A stretch of 36,253 bases of DNA from Arthrobacter alkaliphilus (GCF_021483235.1 NZ_JAKEEC010000013.1:71804-108056); one strand, 5' to 3'. Positions 9,085 through 18,591 are shown, numbered from the stretch's first letter. The notes: a model not told the origin generated them from the letters alone. Numbers and translations are program-made.

Positions 9085-9471
9085 ATGAGCACTGCAACGA
9101 ACGAAAACAGCACCGGAGCGCAGCTCGCGGGCGGCGAGCTTCCTGAGCACGAGGTCATGCTGACCGACGTCGCCGCAGGTAAAGTCCGCAGCCTTCTCGA
9201 ACAAGAAGGCCGCACGGACCTGCGGCTCCGCGTCGCTGTCCAGCCGGGCGGCTGCTCGGGCCTGATCTACCAGCTTTACTTCGACGAGCGCCTTCTCGAC
9301 GGCGACGCCGTGCGCGATTATGACGGCGTCGAAGTGGTTGTCGACAAGATGAGTGTGCCTTACTTGAGCGGTGCAAGCATCGATTTCGAGGACACGATCT
9401 CGAAGCAGGGCTTCACCATCGACAACCCCAACGCCGGCGGGTCTTGCGCCTGCGGCGATTCGTTCCACTAA
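9085..9471 (+). CDS. erpA: iron-sulfur cluster insertion protein ErpA (HesB/IscA family)
   Basis: An A-type Fe-S carrier that delivers clusters to apoproteins. The 128-residue protein has the three conserved cysteines: Cys57 in PGGCSG, and Cys121 and Cys123 in the C-terminal GGSCACGDSFH. About 20 extra N-terminal residues precede the core. An AAGAAGG ribosome site lies before the ATG. It stands alone just upstream of the cytochrome oxidase arm, separated by hairpin-forming DNA. A-type carriers support Fe-S proteins such as the Rieske subunit encoded nearby, but a specific link is inference. Confidence 0.9.
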   Translation: MSTATNENSTGAQLAGGELPEHEVMLTDVAAGKVRSLLEQEGRTDLRLRVAVQPGGCSGLIYQLYFDERLLDGDAVRDYDGVEVVVDKMSVPYLSGASIDFEDTISKQGFTIDNPNAGGSCACGDSFH

Positions 9472-9489
9472 CCCGGGCATTCGCAGGCT

Positions 9490-9540
9490 GTTGGCCCAGT
9501 TCAGGAACAGGTTGAACCCGGTTCGACGCACTGGGCCAGC
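9490..9540. terminator. hairpin between erpA and ctaC
   Basis: Arms 9492-9500 and 9530-9538 are perfect 9-bp inverted copies, extendable by a wobble and one more pair. The loop can form a small inner hairpin (GAAC/GTTC). It is probably the erpA terminator. A second short stem (9553-9558 with 9563-9568) follows, so a role in the ctaC leader is also possible. Confidence 0.45.
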
Positions 9541-9653
9541 ATGTCGGCGAAAACCGCTCCGTAGCGGTAAGCTCTACATCGGGTAGTAAAACTTTAGTGT
9601 GCCCGGTGGGCTTCCGGCCGGCCGGGCTGCAGCAACAAGAGGAAGGGCCGTCT

Positions 9654-10526
9654 GTGAGTTCGCAGAACCGAACCGGCAGCCGACGCATAAAGATCACCTC
9701 GATCACTGGCTTGGCACTAGCCGGCGCGTTGGTTTTGACCGGATGTTCACCAGAGGTAGGAAAAGGCTGGTTGCCCACGGAACGTGGCACCACCAGCAAC
9801 ACCGATCGGATCATGGACCTCTGGGTCAACTCATGGATCGCCGCCCTCGCCGTCGGCATTATTACTTGGGGCCTTCTGGTCTGGTGCATCATCGCCTACC
9901 GTCGGCGCAAGGGCACCGTCGGCTTCCCGAAGCAGCTCAGCTACAACCTCCCCTTGGAGGTCTTTTATTTGACCATTCCGCTGTTCATGGTGCTGGTGTT
10001 CTTCTACTTCACCGATCAGGACCAGCGGGCCATTGATGACCGCTCGCAGGCTGCCGACGTCACCATTGACGTACGCGGCAAGCAGTGGGCATGGGACTTC
10101 AACTACGTGAAGGGCTCGGTCATCACCGAAGACGTTCACGAGGCCGGCGTCCAGGCGCACCTCACGGGCAACAGCGTGGACAAGGACAAGCTCCCCACCT
10201 TGTACCTGCCGGTCAACAAGTCCGTTGACCTGGAATTGAACTCGCGCGACGTCATCCACTCTTTCTGGGTACCCGCCTTCCTTCAGAAGCGCGACATGAT
10301 CCCCGGCAAGACCAACTACATAAGGTTGACCCCCACCAAGGAGGGCACCTATGACGGCAAATGCGCCGAACTTTGCGGTGAATACCACTCAGAGATGCTG
10401 TTCCGCGTGAAGGTTGTTTCCGAGGCTGAATTCCAGGCTCACATGGACCAGCTTCGCCAGAGCGGCAACACCGGTCTTCTCGATTCGAAGTACGACCGCA
10501 ACCCGAACAAGAACGCAAAGAACTAA
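9654..10526 (+). CDS. ctaC: cytochrome c oxidase subunit II (lipoprotein)
   Basis: The CuA-bearing subunit of the aa3 oxidase, accepting electrons from the bc1 cytochrome. In this 290-residue protein the signal ends in a lipobox LTGC with Cys31 as lipidation site. Two membrane helices follow ([18 protein letters not shown] and a [17 protein letters not shown] segment), then the cupredoxin domain with the CuA ligands in HSFW and [12 protein letters not shown]. The GTG at 9654 is chosen because AGAGGAAGGG sits about ten bases upstream and the signal peptide begins right after it; the frame is open further upstream. It is followed ten bases later by ctaD. Confidence 0.95.
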   Translation: MSSQNRTGSRRIKITSITGLALAGALVLTGCSPEVGKGWLPTERGTTSNTDRIMDLWVNSWIAALAVGIITWGLLVWCIIAYRRRKGTVGFPKQLSYNLPLEVFYLTIPLFMVLVFFYFTDQDQRAIDDRSQAADVTIDVRGKQWAWDFNYVKGSVITEDVHEAGVQAHLTGNSVDKDKLPTLYLPVNKSVDLELNSRDVIHSFWVPAFLQKRDMIPGKTNYIRLTPTKEGTYDGKCAELCGEYHSEMLFRVKVVSEAEFQAHMDQLRQSGNTGLLDSKYDRNPNKNAKN

Positions 10527-10536
10527 GGGACGCGAC

Positions 10537-12252
10537 GTGGCTACTTACACACAATCAGCCGGGGTCCTTGACGCTCCGGTAGTACCGAAGTCCAAGGGAC
10601 GCATCGTCGTCAACTGGATCACCTCCACCGACCACAAGACCATCGGGTACATGTACCTGATCGCGTCCTTCGTGTTCTTCTGCCTTGGCGGCGTCATGGC
10701 GCTGCTGATCCGTGCCGAACTCTTCGAACCCGGCATGCAGATCCTGCAGACCAAGGAACAGTACAACCAGCTCTTCACGATGCACGGCACCGTGATGCTG
10801 CTGATGTTCGCGACGCCGCTCTTCGCAGGCTTCGCGAACGTCATCATGCCGCTCCAGATCGGCGCCCCCGATGTCGCCTTCCCGCGCTTGAACGCGCTGG
10901 CTTTCTGGTTCTTCCTCTTCGGCTCCACCATCGCGGTATCCGGCTTCATCACCCCGCAGGGTGCTGCCTCCTTCGGCTGGTTCGCCTACGCGCCTTTGTC
11001 GGACACGACCTTCACGCCCGGCGTCGGCGGCGACCTCTGGGTCTTCGGACTGGCGTTGTCCGGTTTCGGAACCATTCTGGGCGCCGTGAACTTCATTACC
11101 ACCATCATCTGCATGCGCGCTCCGGGCATGACGATGTGGCGCATGCCGATCTTCACCTGGAACACCCTGGTCACGGCAATCCTGGTTCTCATGGCCTTCC
11201 CGCCGCTCGCAGCCGCGCTCTTCGCGCTCGGTGCCGACCGCCGCTTCGGCGCGCACATCTTCGACCCGGAAAATGGCGGAGCTCTCCTGTGGCAGCACCT
11301 GTTCTGGTTCTTCGGCCACCCCGAGGTCTACATCATTGCGCTGCCGTTCTTCGGCATCGTGTCCGAAATCTTCCCGGTATTCAGCCGCAAACCGATCTTC
11401 GGCTACAAGGGCCTGGTCTACGCGACCATCGCCATCGCAGCGCTGTCGGTGACCGTTTGGGCGCACCACATGTACGTCACGGGATCGGTGCTGCTGCCGT
11501 TCTTCGCCTTCATGACGATGCTGATCGCAGTTCCCACCGGCGTGAAGTTCTTCAACTGGATCGGAACCCTGTGGCAGGGCTCGATCACCTTCGAGACGCC
11601 CATGCTCTGGAGCATCGGCTTCCTGGTGACCTTCCTCTTCGGCGGCCTGACCGGCATCATCCTGGCCTCCCCGCCGCTTGACTTCCACGTCTCGGACTCT
11701 TACTTCGTCGTAGCGCACTTCCACTACGTCGTGTTCGGAACCGTCGTGTTCGCCATGTTCGCAGGCTTCTATTTCTGGTGGCCCAAGTGGACCGGCAAGA
11801 TGCTCAACGAGCGCCTCGGCAAGATCCACTTCTGGCTCCTGTTCCTGGGCTTCCACGGCACGTTCCTGATCCAGCACTGGCTCGGCGTCGAGGGCATGCC
11901 CCGCCGCTACGCGGACTACATGCCGCAGGACGGCTTCACCTGGATGAACCAGTTCTCCACCATTTCGTCCTTCGTGCTCGGCGCCTCGCTCCTGCCCTTC
12001 TTCTGGAACGTCTACATCACGTGGCGGAGCAACAAGACGGTGGAAGTGGACGATCCTTGGGGCTTCGGCGCTTCGCTCGAGTGGGCCACGTCCTGCCCGC
12101 CGCCGCGTCACAACTTCACCTCATTGCCCCGTATCCGTTCCGAACGTCCTGCCTTGGACCTGCACCACCCGGAACTCGCCCAGCACTACACCGCCCGCCC
12201 CAATCCGGCAGGACACGTGCTCGGCAACGCTGACCAGAAGGACGCCAAGTGA
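10537..12252 (+). CDS. ctaD: cytochrome c oxidase subunit I
   Basis: The catalytic subunit holding heme a and the heme a3-CuB site, reducing O2 to water and pumping protons. The 571-residue protein has about twelve membrane helices. Visible landmarks are TMHGTVM (heme a His), [11 protein letters not shown] (D-channel entry), HPEVY (CuB His cross-linked to Tyr), HHMYVTG (CuB His pair), a TGVKFFNW K-channel lysine, and HFHYVVFG (heme a3/heme a His pair). The frame is open upstream into ctaC, but the GTG at 10537 has AAGGGA six bases upstream and gives the family N-terminus. It overlaps ctaF by four bases. Confidence 0.97.
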   Translation: MATYTQSAGVLDAPVVPKSKGRIVVNWITSTDHKTIGYMYLIASFVFFCLGGVMALLIRAELFEPGMQILQTKEQYNQLFTMHGTVMLLMFATPLFAGFANVIMPLQIGAPDVAFPRLNALAFWFFLFGSTIAVSGFITPQGAASFGWFAYAPLSDTTFTPGVGGDLWVFGLALSGFGTILGAVNFITTIICMRAPGMTMWRMPIFTWNTLVTAILVLMAFPPLAAALFALGADRRFGAHIFDPENGGALLWQHLFWFFGHPEVYIIALPFFGIVSEIFPVFSRKPIFGYKGLVYATIAIAALSVTVWAHHMYVTGSVLLPFFAFMTMLIAVPTGVKFFNWIGTLWQGSITFETPMLWSIGFLVTFLFGGLTGIILASPPLDFHVSDSYFVVAHFHYVVFGTVVFAMFAGFYFWWPKWTGKMLNERLGKIHFWLLFLGFHGTFLIQHWLGVEGMPRRYADYMPQDGFTWMNQFSTISSFVLGASLLPFFWNVYITWRSNKTVEVDDPWGFGASLEWATSCPPPRHNFTSLPRIRSERPALDLHHPELAQHYTARPNPAGHVLGNADQKDAK

Positions 12253-12650
12253 AAATCGAATCATGGATTTTTGGAGCCGGGACCTTCTTCTTCGTCCCCG
12301 TCGCGCTGATCTACGGCTGGCTTAACCACTGGTCGGAATGGGTCGGCACCCTGGGCATCCTCCTCGTCGGTGGCCTGGCTGGGATGATCGGCGGCTACCT
12401 CGGCTTCACCGGCAAGCGGGTCGGAATGCGCCCGGAAGACCGTCCGGATGCTGAGATCCACGAGGGCGCCGGCGAGCAGGGGCACTTCAGCCCCTGGAGC
12501 TGGTGGCCTCTGGTCCTCGGGCTGGCTTGCGCCGGCGGCTTCCTTGGCTTGGCCGTAGGTTTCTGGATTACGTTTGTCGCCGCTGGCCTGGCCCTCGTGG
12601 CCTTGGTCGGGTGGGTTTTCGAATACAGCCGTGGAGACCACGCGCACTAG
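12249..12650 (+). CDS. ctaF: actinobacterial cytochrome c oxidase subunit IV
   Basis: A small membrane subunit of the actinobacterial aa3 oxidase in the bc1-aa3 supercomplex. The 133-residue protein has four predicted helices in two pairs, separated by a charged loop with [20 protein letters not shown]. It starts with a GTG inside a GTGA overlap with the ctaD stop, so it is translationally coupled. A very long hairpin follows. Confidence 0.93.
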   Translation: MKIESWIFGAGTFFFVPVALIYGWLNHWSEWVGTLGILLVGGLAGMIGGYLGFTGKRVGMRPEDRPDAEIHEGAGEQGHFSPWSWWPLVLGLACAGGFLGLAVGFWITFVAAGLALVALVGWVFEYSRGDHAH

Positions 12651-12656
12651 AAGCTC

Positions 12657-12710
12657 GGATACAACGACGGCGGGCCCTACCACTTGGTGGGGCCCGCCGT
12701 CGTCGTATCC
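12657..12710. terminator. long hairpin after ctaF
   Basis: An extended 25-position stem (12657-12681 with 12686-12710) has an ACTT loop, one mismatch and one G-T pair. It lies between convergent ctaF and the HPr gene. There is no strong T-tract, but the stem is exceptionally stable and should stop transcription from both sides. Confidence 0.85.
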
Positions 12711-12762
12711 TCTGTGCCTCTGTGGGCGCCGTTGCTGTGGCGCCTAAGCGCCGCAGGCCCGC

Positions 12763-13056
12763 TCACTGGCCCTCTGCGGCCTCCAGGACGGCCGAAAGAG
12801 CAGCCAACGCATCATTGACCTCATCAAGCGTCCGGCCGGCTTGAAGCGCCTCTGCGGAGACGGAGAGAACCACCTCGCACCCATGGCCGAAATCCTCCGT
12901 CATGACCTCTAGCAAAGACCGCGCGTCCACCGCTTGCTCGCCGGGCTTGCGTATCGTCACCGGAAGGCCTGTGGCAGTGACAGCCCGCACGAACACGGCA
13001 GCGGCCCGTGCATGGAGGCCGATCTCTGCAGCGACGATGGCTTTGTGCTCGGGCAA
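12763..13056 (-). CDS. ptsH: HPr phosphocarrier protein of the PTS
   Basis: Relays phosphate from enzyme I to sugar-specific EIIA proteins. The 97-residue protein has the phosphorylation site GLHARAAA with His15 and a serine at 47 in DARSLLEVM, the position of regulatory Ser46 in Gram-positive HPr, although the surrounding residues differ from the Firmicutes consensus. It starts with TTG at 13056, supported by an AAAGGAG site five bases upstream. No enzyme I gene is nearby. It is divergent from the GntR/HutC regulator, with a DasR-type palindrome about 95 bases before its start. Confidence 0.92.
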   Translation of the reverse strand: MPEHKAIVAAEIGLHARAAAVFVRAVTATGLPVTIRKPGEQAVDARSLLEVMTEDFGHGCEVVLSVSAEALQAGRTLDEVNDALAALSAVLEAAEGQ

Positions 13057-13150
13057 ACCGGCTCCTTTGACTCGTACGGCCAGATGCCGACTGCAATTTT
13101 GATCCCTACAAGTTTACGCTGCGGCACGGCGCCGTTGCTCTCGATGCCGG

Positions 13151-13166
13151 GCTGGTCTAGACCTGC
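13151..13166. promoter_or_regulatory. DasR-type (dre) operator between ptsH and GntR gene
   Basis: The perfect 10-bp palindrome GGTCTAGACC (13154-13163) sits inside CTGGTCTAGACC, matching the core of the Streptomyces DasR site ACTGGTCTAGACCACT. It is 54 bases before the regulator start, fitting autoregulation, and also upstream of ptsH, a known DasR-regulated type of gene. Confidence 0.75.
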
Positions 13167-13219
13167 GGGTGGATTGACCTACGCTTATTCCATGACACTT
13201 TTCGTGGCCGGAGACCGCC

Positions 13220-14011
13220 GTGCCCGCTGAGGCATCCCGCATCGCGGGGGAGATCGACCGCAAGAGCGGCACTCCCATCTACGTTCAATTGCGCGAGATT
13301 CTGCGCACCTATATCTCGGAGGGCTGCAAGCCCGGTGCGGCGTTGCCGTCGGAGCGGGACCTTTCCGAACGATTCGGGCTTGCCAGGATGACGGTCCGGC
13401 AGGCGATCGATGCCCTTGTCGGCGAGGAAGTCATTGAACGCGTGGTTGGCTTGGGAACGTTCGTCCGCAAGCCAAAGCTGGACCTCCAGGTGAAGCTCAC
13501 GTCCTACAGCGAGGAAATGCAACGCCGTGGCATGGTGCCGGCAGCAAAGGTCCTGAGCTTTGAGCAAATCGCGGCCAGCGCTTTCCTTGCAAGGGAACTC
13601 CAGCTCGATGAAGGGACACCACTGGTCCGCTTCCGGCGTCTCCTCCTCGCGGACAATGAGCCTATGAGCGTGGATGAGAACTTCATCCCGGCCCATCGCG
13701 TGCCAGGCCTCTTGGACGATGCACCCCCAACCTCCCTTTACAACGTGCTGAGCGAGAAGTACGGCTTGGTGATGGAGTGGGGCGAGGACATGATCGAAGC
13801 GACTGCAGCTTCGCCCTCAACGGCGCGGCTATTGAACGTGGATGTAGGTACTCCGTTGCTCAAGATCCAGCGCCACGCCTTCGTTGCGCGTGCCATGGTG
13901 GACTACTCTGTGTCCTACTACCGTGCCGACCGCTACAAGTTGTGGGTCCCGTTGCAGCGTCCGGGCGTCCGGTCCACTCGAAGCCAATCCACCGGGTACC
14001 GCACGCACTAG
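13220..14011 (+). CDS. GntR/HutC family regulator (DasR/NagR-like)
   Basis: A 263-residue transcription factor. The N-terminal winged helix (about 15-82) includes PIYVQLREILRTYI, LPSERDLSERFGLARMTVRQAIDAL and GLGTFVRKP. A UTRA effector-binding domain (about 95-245) follows, with PLVRFRRLLLADNEPMSVDENF. HutC members of this kind include DasR, which senses GlcNAc/GlcN phosphates. The DasR-type palindrome in its own upstream region and the divergent HPr gene support that identity, but the effector is inference. It uses a GTG start with GGAGA upstream and is convergent with qcrB across a hairpin. Confidence 0.88.
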   Translation: MPAEASRIAGEIDRKSGTPIYVQLREILRTYISEGCKPGAALPSERDLSERFGLARMTVRQAIDALVGEEVIERVVGLGTFVRKPKLDLQVKLTSYSEEMQRRGMVPAAKVLSFEQIAASAFLARELQLDEGTPLVRFRRLLLADNEPMSVDENFIPAHRVPGLLDDAPPTSLYNVLSEKYGLVMEWGEDMIEATAASPSTARLLNVDVGTPLLKIQRHAFVARAMVDYSVSYYRADRYKLWVPLQRPGVRSTRSQSTGYRTH

Positions 14012-14091
14012 GGGAGAGCAACGGCGGGCGCGGCGTAAAAGACCAGGGGAGTCGCTGGCAGGGCGCACAGTGCACGATTGCTCGCATTACA

Positions 14092-14127
14092 GAAGAAGGC
14101 CCCGTCCACATGGACGAGGCCTTCTTC
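14092..14127. terminator. bidirectional terminator between GntR gene and qcrB
   Basis: Stem 14092-14101 with 14118-14127 is a perfect 10 bp. It continues after one mismatch with 14103-14107 and 14112-14116 to an ACAT loop. The outer arms run GAAGAAGG/CCTTCTTC. It ends both convergent units. Confidence 0.85.
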
Positions 14128-14143
14128 GCACTATCTGCGGGAG

Positions 14144-15817
14144 CTAGTGGCTGAGGCTCTTCTGCTCCTCGACGGACTCAATGGCCTCATGGTGGCCATG
14201 TCCGTGAGCGGCTTCAAGCTCCGCCGGTGTTGCCGGAGCAACGCGGTCTTCGAAGAACCACCTGGACAATGCCGCACGGCGCTTCTCCTTCCGCGTGACC
14301 ACCCCGTGCTCATTCGGCTGGGCCGGCAACGGCGAAGGCGATTCGAAGCCCACAAGCTTGTAGTGCTTGTAATCGTCGAGCGGTGCGTGTACCTCGATGA
14401 ACTCACCATGCGGCAGGCGTACGATGCGGCCCGTTTCACGGCCGTGCAGGGCAATTTCGCGGTCCTTGCGCTGCAGTGCGAGCGCCACACGCTTCGTCAC
14501 CATGAACGCAATGATCGGGCCGAGGAAGAACAGCGTGCGCAGCCAGTACGTAACGTCGTTCAGGGCAACGTGGAAGTGCGTTGCGATGAGGTCGGAGCCG
14601 GCAGCGGCCCACATGACGCAGTACCAGGTAAATCCTGCGACACCAATGGCGGTACGCGTAGGTGCGTTACGCGGACGGTCAAGAACGTGGTGCTCACGGT
14701 CGTCCTTCGTGATCCACCGTTCAATCCACGGGTACGTGAATAGCACCGTGAAAATGATGCCTGCCGGTACCAAAGCGGGCAACAGTACGTTCAGGGTCAG
14801 CACGTGGCCGAAGATGATGTACTCGAAGTGGAAGTCGTTGACCACACCGGGCATGAGTCGAAGGGCGCCATCGACGAAGCCGATGTACCAGTCAGGCTGG
14901 GTGCCTGCCGACACGGGGGAGGGGTCGTACGGCCCGTAGTTCCAGATCGGGTTGATGGTGAACATCGCGGCCATGAGCGCGACGACACCGAACACGATGA
15001 AGAAGAAGCCACCGGCCTTTGCAGCGTAGACCGGTCCGAGGGGGTAACCAACGACGTTGCCGTCGTTGCGGCCCGGACCGGGGTACTGCGTGTGCTTGTG
15101 CACAACCACCATGAAGAGGTGGATGACAATCATCAGCAGGATCATGGCCGGGACGAGCAGGATGTGCAGCACGTACAGGCGTCCAATGATGGCGGTTCCG
15201 GGGAACTCACCCCCGAAGAGGAAGAACGAGATGTACGTTCCGATGACCGGGATGGACTTGATGACGCCGTCGATGATCCGGAGGCCGTTGCCCGAGAGCA
15301 GGTCATCCGGAAGCGAGTATCCCGTGAAGCCTTCAGCCATCGCCAGGATGAGCAGGACGCCGCCCACCACCCAGTTCATCTCACGCGGCTTGCGGAAAGC
15401 TCCCGTGAAGAAGACGCGGAGCATGTGCACACCGAGCGATGCCACGAACAGCAGAGCTGACCAGTGGTGTACCTGCCGGAAGAACAAGCCACCGCGGATG
15501 TCGAAGGAAATGTTCAGCGACGAGTTGTACGCGACGGACATTTCGACGTTGGACAGCGGGGTGTAGGAACCCGTGTAGTGCGTCTCCGCCATGGACGGGT
15601 CGAAGAAGAACGTCAGGAAGGTGCCCGACATCAGGAGGATGACGAAGGAATACAGCGCCACCTCACCGAACATGAAGGACCAGTGGTCGGGGAAGACCTT
15701 CCGGCCGAAGTCACGCAGGATTCCGGATCCGCCGACGCGCTCGTCAACGAAGTTCGTGATCCGGCCAACCTTGGTTTTGGGTACGAAGGGGACTTCAGCT
15801 GTTGATGAGGCGCTCAT
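14144..15817 (-). CDS. qcrB: cytochrome bc1 complex cytochrome b subunit
   Basis: Quinol-oxidising diheme b subunit of the actinobacterial bc1 complex. The 557-residue protein has many membrane helices. Heme ligands are in HHWSALLFVASLGVH and in HILLVPAMILLMIVIH, and the Qo-site motif is PDWY, the actinobacterial form of PEWY. A long C-terminal cytoplasmic extension (about 440-557, His-rich near the end) is characteristic of actinobacteria. ATG 15817 is chosen over GTG 15826 because the GGGAG sequence is ten bases before the ATG but only one before the GTG. The start lies inside the end of qcrA (23-base overlap). Confidence 0.95.
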   Translation of the reverse strand: MSASSTAEVPFVPKTKVGRITNFVDERVGGSGILRDFGRKVFPDHWSFMFGEVALYSFVILLMSGTFLTFFFDPSMAETHYTGSYTPLSNVEMSVAYNSSLNISFDIRGGLFFRQVHHWSALLFVASLGVHMLRVFFTGAFRKPREMNWVVGGVLLILAMAEGFTGYSLPDDLLSGNGLRIIDGVIKSIPVIGTYISFFLFGGEFPGTAIIGRLYVLHILLVPAMILLMIVIHLFMVVVHKHTQYPGPGRNDGNVVGYPLGPVYAAKAGGFFFIVFGVVALMAAMFTINPIWNYGPYDPSPVSAGTQPDWYIGFVDGALRLMPGVVNDFHFEYIIFGHVLTLNVLLPALVPAGIIFTVLFTYPWIERWITKDDREHHVLDRPRNAPTRTAIGVAGFTWYCVMWAAAGSDLIATHFHVALNDVTYWLRTLFFLGPIIAFMVTKRVALALQRKDREIALHGRETGRIVRLPHGEFIEVHAPLDDYKHYKLVGFESPSPLPAQPNEHGVVTRKEKRRAALSRWFFEDRVAPATPAELEAAHGHGHHEAIESVEEQKSLSH

Positions 15818-16865
15818 GCTCGTCACGCTCCCAGTAACTCGGTCCTACAGGTTCTTTGAAATCGCTCGTGGCTACGAGGTAGCCCTCAGCATCCACCGAG
15901 ATGGGCAGCTGGGGGAGCGGACGGCTGGCGGGGCCGAAGATAACCTTGCATTCCTTGGTGAGGTCGAAGGTCGACTGGTGGCACGGGCACAGCAGGTGGT
16001 GCGTCTGCTGCTCGTAAAGGGCAACGGGGCAACCAACGTGGGTGCAGATCTTGGAGTAGGCAACGATTCCGTTGTAGCTCCAGGTTTCGCGTCCCTTGGA
16101 GATCGTCAAGTCGTCAGGGTTGAGGCGCATCAGCAAAACAACGGCCTTGGCCTTCGCGTTGAGCTTGCCTTCCTTGAGCTCGTTGAGGCCTTCCGGGATG
16201 ACGTGGAATGCGGAACCGATAGTGACGTCCGATGCCTTGATCGGAGTTCCGTCGGGGTCGCGGGTGAGGCGCTTGAGCTTGCCGTCCTGGGGCGCCCACA
16301 TGGTGTGCGCGAGCTTGTCGTCGGGCCGGGGACCAAGGTCGCCGAACACGGCCAAAGCCGGCAGGGGAGCCAGGGCCACAGCACCAAGCAGGGTGTTGCG
16401 GATCAGCGGGCGACGCTTGATGCCGGTTTCCTCGACGATGTCCTCGACGATTCGCACGGCTGCCTGCCGGTCTTCCTCTGTGCGGATGGCGTGGCGCTCT
16501 TCCGAGACCTCGTGGTCCGGCATGAGGGCCTTGGCCCAGTGAACGACGCCGGTGCCGATGCCGAGCATCGCAAATGCGGTGCCAAGGCCAAGCAACAGGT
16601 TTTGGGTGCGGATCGTTGCGATCGTCGAGTCTTGCCCAAGATCGATGGCAAAGTACGACACCAGGAAGATCACCGTGCCGATGACGGAGATGCCAAACAG
16701 TATGGCCACCTGTCGTTCGGCTCGTTTAGCGGCTCTCGGGTCCGTGTCAGCCGGGCGCAAACGGTGCGGAGGAAGCCCAGGATCCTGGAACTTCTCCACA
16801 ACATTCTGACCAGCCGTAGCTACGGTGCCCGAGTGGTTCGGACTGCCGTCACTATGGTTGCCCAT
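15795..16865 (-). CDS. qcrA: cytochrome bc1 complex Rieske iron-sulfur subunit
   Basis: Carries the [2Fe-2S] cluster that takes the first electron from quinol. The 356-residue protein has three N-terminal membrane helices, as in actinobacterial QcrA, and the Rieske motifs CTHVGC (Cys274, His276, and disulfide Cys279) and CPCH (Cys293, disulfide Cys295, His296). An in-frame ATG at 16877 would add four residues, but AGAAGG abuts it with no spacer. The ATG at 16865 has both GAGG and AAGG at workable distance and is preferred. It lies between qcrC (99 bases upstream) and qcrB (overlapping). Confidence 0.95.
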   Translation of the reverse strand: MGNHSDGSPNHSGTVATAGQNVVEKFQDPGLPPHRLRPADTDPRAAKRAERQVAILFGISVIGTVIFLVSYFAIDLGQDSTIATIRTQNLLLGLGTAFAMLGIGTGVVHWAKALMPDHEVSEERHAIRTEEDRQAAVRIVEDIVEETGIKRRPLIRNTLLGAVALAPLPALAVFGDLGPRPDDKLAHTMWAPQDGKLKRLTRDPDGTPIKASDVTIGSAFHVIPEGLNELKEGKLNAKAKAVVLLMRLNPDDLTISKGRETWSYNGIVAYSKICTHVGCPVALYEQQTHHLLCPCHQSTFDLTKECKVIFGPASRPLPQLPISVDAEGYLVATSDFKEPVGPSYWERDEHERLINS

Positions 16866-16964
16866 AATTCGCCTCATCCTTCTCTCGTTGTCCCGGTGGT
16901 GACCGGGTTGATGTTCAATTCAAACTGCTGTGGGGACAGCAGAAGTTTTTCGTGGTGCGCTGGC

Positions 16965-17753
16965 CTAGGACGTGCGCGACGTCAGCCAGATGGTGAAGGC
17001 GATGATGACGCCGAGGCCCGCGACCCAGACGAAGAGACCTTCGGATACCGGACCCAGGCCGCCGAGGTCGTTTCCGCCAGGCGAACCATTGGTTTCGATC
17101 TTCTTCAGGAACGTGATGATGTCGCGCTTGCCTTCGGGGGAGATGTTGGCGTCGTTGAAGACGGGCATGTTCTGCGGACCAGTGGCCATGGCTTCATAGA
17201 TGTGCTGACCGGAGACGCCGGCCAGGGCCGGAGCGAACTTTCCACGCGTCAAAGCACCGCCCGCGGCCGCAGCGTTGTGGCACATCGCACAGTTCACGCG
17301 GAAGAGTTCGCCACCCTTGGCGGCGTCTCCCTTTTCGTCGAGGAGCGATGCGTCGGGAATGGACGGGCCGGCGCCGAGCGAAGCGACGTAGGCCGCCAGC
17401 TGCCGGGTCTGCTGCTCGTTGAACTGCTGCGGCTTTTCCTGGGCCTGGGGTCCGTTCATCTGCATGGGCATACGGCCGGTGCCAACCTGGAAGTCAACCG
17501 CTGCGGCACCCACGCCGACCAGCGAGGGGCCGTCCTTGGTTCCGCTGGCGCCCATGCCGTGGCAGGTGGCGCAGTTGGCGGCGAACAGCTTGCCGCCCTC
17601 CTGGGCGTCGCTTGAGCTGAAGGTAGTGGTGTCTGCCTTCGCCTGGTTGACCGTTGTGGCAACGGCGTAGAGCCCACCAGTGACGAGGAGTCCCATCAGC
17701 AGCAGCGCAATGGCTGCCAGTGGATGACGTCGCTTCTGCGAAAGTGCCTTCAC
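16965..17753 (-). CDS. qcrC: diheme cytochrome c subunit of the bc1 complex
   Basis: Links bc1 to the CuA site of the oxidase without a soluble cytochrome c. The 262-residue protein has an N-terminal membrane/signal segment (about 12-33), two heme c sites, CATCH (61-65) and CAMCH (155-159), and a C-terminal anchor helix (FVWVAGLGVIIAFTIWL). The two-heme arrangement marks the actinobacterial bc1-aa3 supercomplex. It uses a GTG start with AAAGGAA about eight bases upstream. It is second in the ctaE-qcrC-qcrA-qcrB unit, 88 bases after ctaE. Confidence 0.96.
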   Translation of the reverse strand: MKALSQKRRHPLAAIALLLMGLLVTGGLYAVATTVNQAKADTTTFSSSDAQEGGKLFAANCATCHGMGASGTKDGPSLVGVGAAAVDFQVGTGRMPMQMNGPQAQEKPQQFNEQQTRQLAAYVASLGAGPSIPDASLLDEKGDAAKGGELFRVNCAMCHNAAAAGGALTRGKFAPALAGVSGQHIYEAMATGPQNMPVFNDANISPEGKRDIITFLKKIETNGSPGGNDLGGLGPVSEGLFVWVAGLGVIIAFTIWLTSRTS

Positions 17754-17841
17754 GTGGTGGTTCCTTTATTCGATCCTGCGTCGGCTCCGCGAGCCGCTTC
17801 TTTAAAATTCAGCCTCTTGTGCAACAAGAGAGGGTACCGGG

Positions 17842-18480
17842 CTACTTCAGTACGTAGATGACCAGGAAGAGGCCGATCCACACAACATCCACGAAGTGCC
17901 AGTAGTACGAGGTGACAATTGCCGAGGTCGCTTCAAAGTGTCCGAACTTCTTGGCGGCGTAGGCACGGCCAATGATGAACAGGAAGGCAATGAGGCCGCC
18001 GATGACGTGGAGGCCGTGGAAGCCGGTTGTCATGTAGAACGCGGAACCGTAGGCGTTGGCCGAGAGCGTTACGTGCTCGGAGACAAGCATTGCGTATTCG
18101 GTGGTCTGCCCGGCAACGAAGAAGGAGCCCATGATGAACGTCAGGAGGAACCATTCGTTCATGCCCCAGCGGGTGAACTGCAGCACACCGCCTCGACGGC
18201 GCGGTTCAAGCCGCTCAGCGGCGAAGACGCCCATCTGGCAGGTGAAGGAACTCGACACGAGGACGATCGTGTTTACAAGCGCAAACGGGAAGTTGAGCTT
18301 GCCGGTTTCTTCCGCCCACAAGGCGCCCGACGTGGAGCGCAGCGTGAAGTACATGGCGAAGAGACCGGCGAAGAACATCAACTCACTGGACAGCCACACA
18401 ACGGTTCCAACGGAAACCAAATTGGGGCGATTCAGCGTCGGGTGCGCCGGGGTACTGGGGGCATGGGTCGCAGATGTCAC
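17842..18480 (-). CDS. ctaE: cytochrome c oxidase subunit III
   Basis: Structural membrane subunit of the aa3 oxidase. The 212-residue protein, with about five helices, includes [16 protein letters not shown], the conserved Glu region around NEWFLLTF, the FHGLHVIGG motif and [14 protein letters not shown]. The frame is open upstream of 18480, but the GTG at 18480 gives the normal N-terminus. A CATAAT -10 with TTGGGA -35 lies just upstream, so the transcript would begin at or near the GTG (leaderless). It heads the qcr operon and is divergent from trpD. Confidence 0.95.
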   Translation of the reverse strand: MTSATHAPSTPAHPTLNRPNLVSVGTVVWLSSELMFFAGLFAMYFTLRSTSGALWAEETGKLNFPFALVNTIVLVSSSFTCQMGVFAAERLEPRRRGGVLQFTRWGMNEWFLLTFIMGSFFVAGQTTEYAMLVSEHVTLSANAYGSAFYMTTGFHGLHVIGGLIAFLFIIGRAYAAKKFGHFEATSAIVTSYYWHFVDVVWIGLFLVIYVLK

Positions 18481-18486
18481 AAGGAC

Positions 18487-18516
18487 ATTATGTCTGTAAA
18501 AGTCTGGACTTCCCAA
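18487..18516 (-). promoter_or_regulatory. predicted promoter of the ctaE-qcrCAB operon
   Basis: On the minus strand, -35 TTGGGA (18516-18511), an 18-bp spacer and -10 CATAAT (18492-18487) are followed six bases later by the ctaE GTG. This predicts a leaderless mRNA for the operon. Confidence 0.55.
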
Positions 18517-18591
18517 TGCAAACCGCCATTTCGGGAGACTTTTTCTACAAACACGCGAATTCGCGCGGAAAAGTTCCCGGCGTCCTTAGCA

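Noticed and set aside
10555..12111. 518-codon open frame on the minus strand
   Set aside because: Antisense to ctaD; its Glu/Arg/His/Gln-rich composition is the usual shadow of a hydrophobic membrane protein.
15591..17615. 674-codon open frame on the plus strand
   Set aside because: Antisense across qcrB, qcrA and qcrC, all of which are unmistakable; no domain in the shadow frame.
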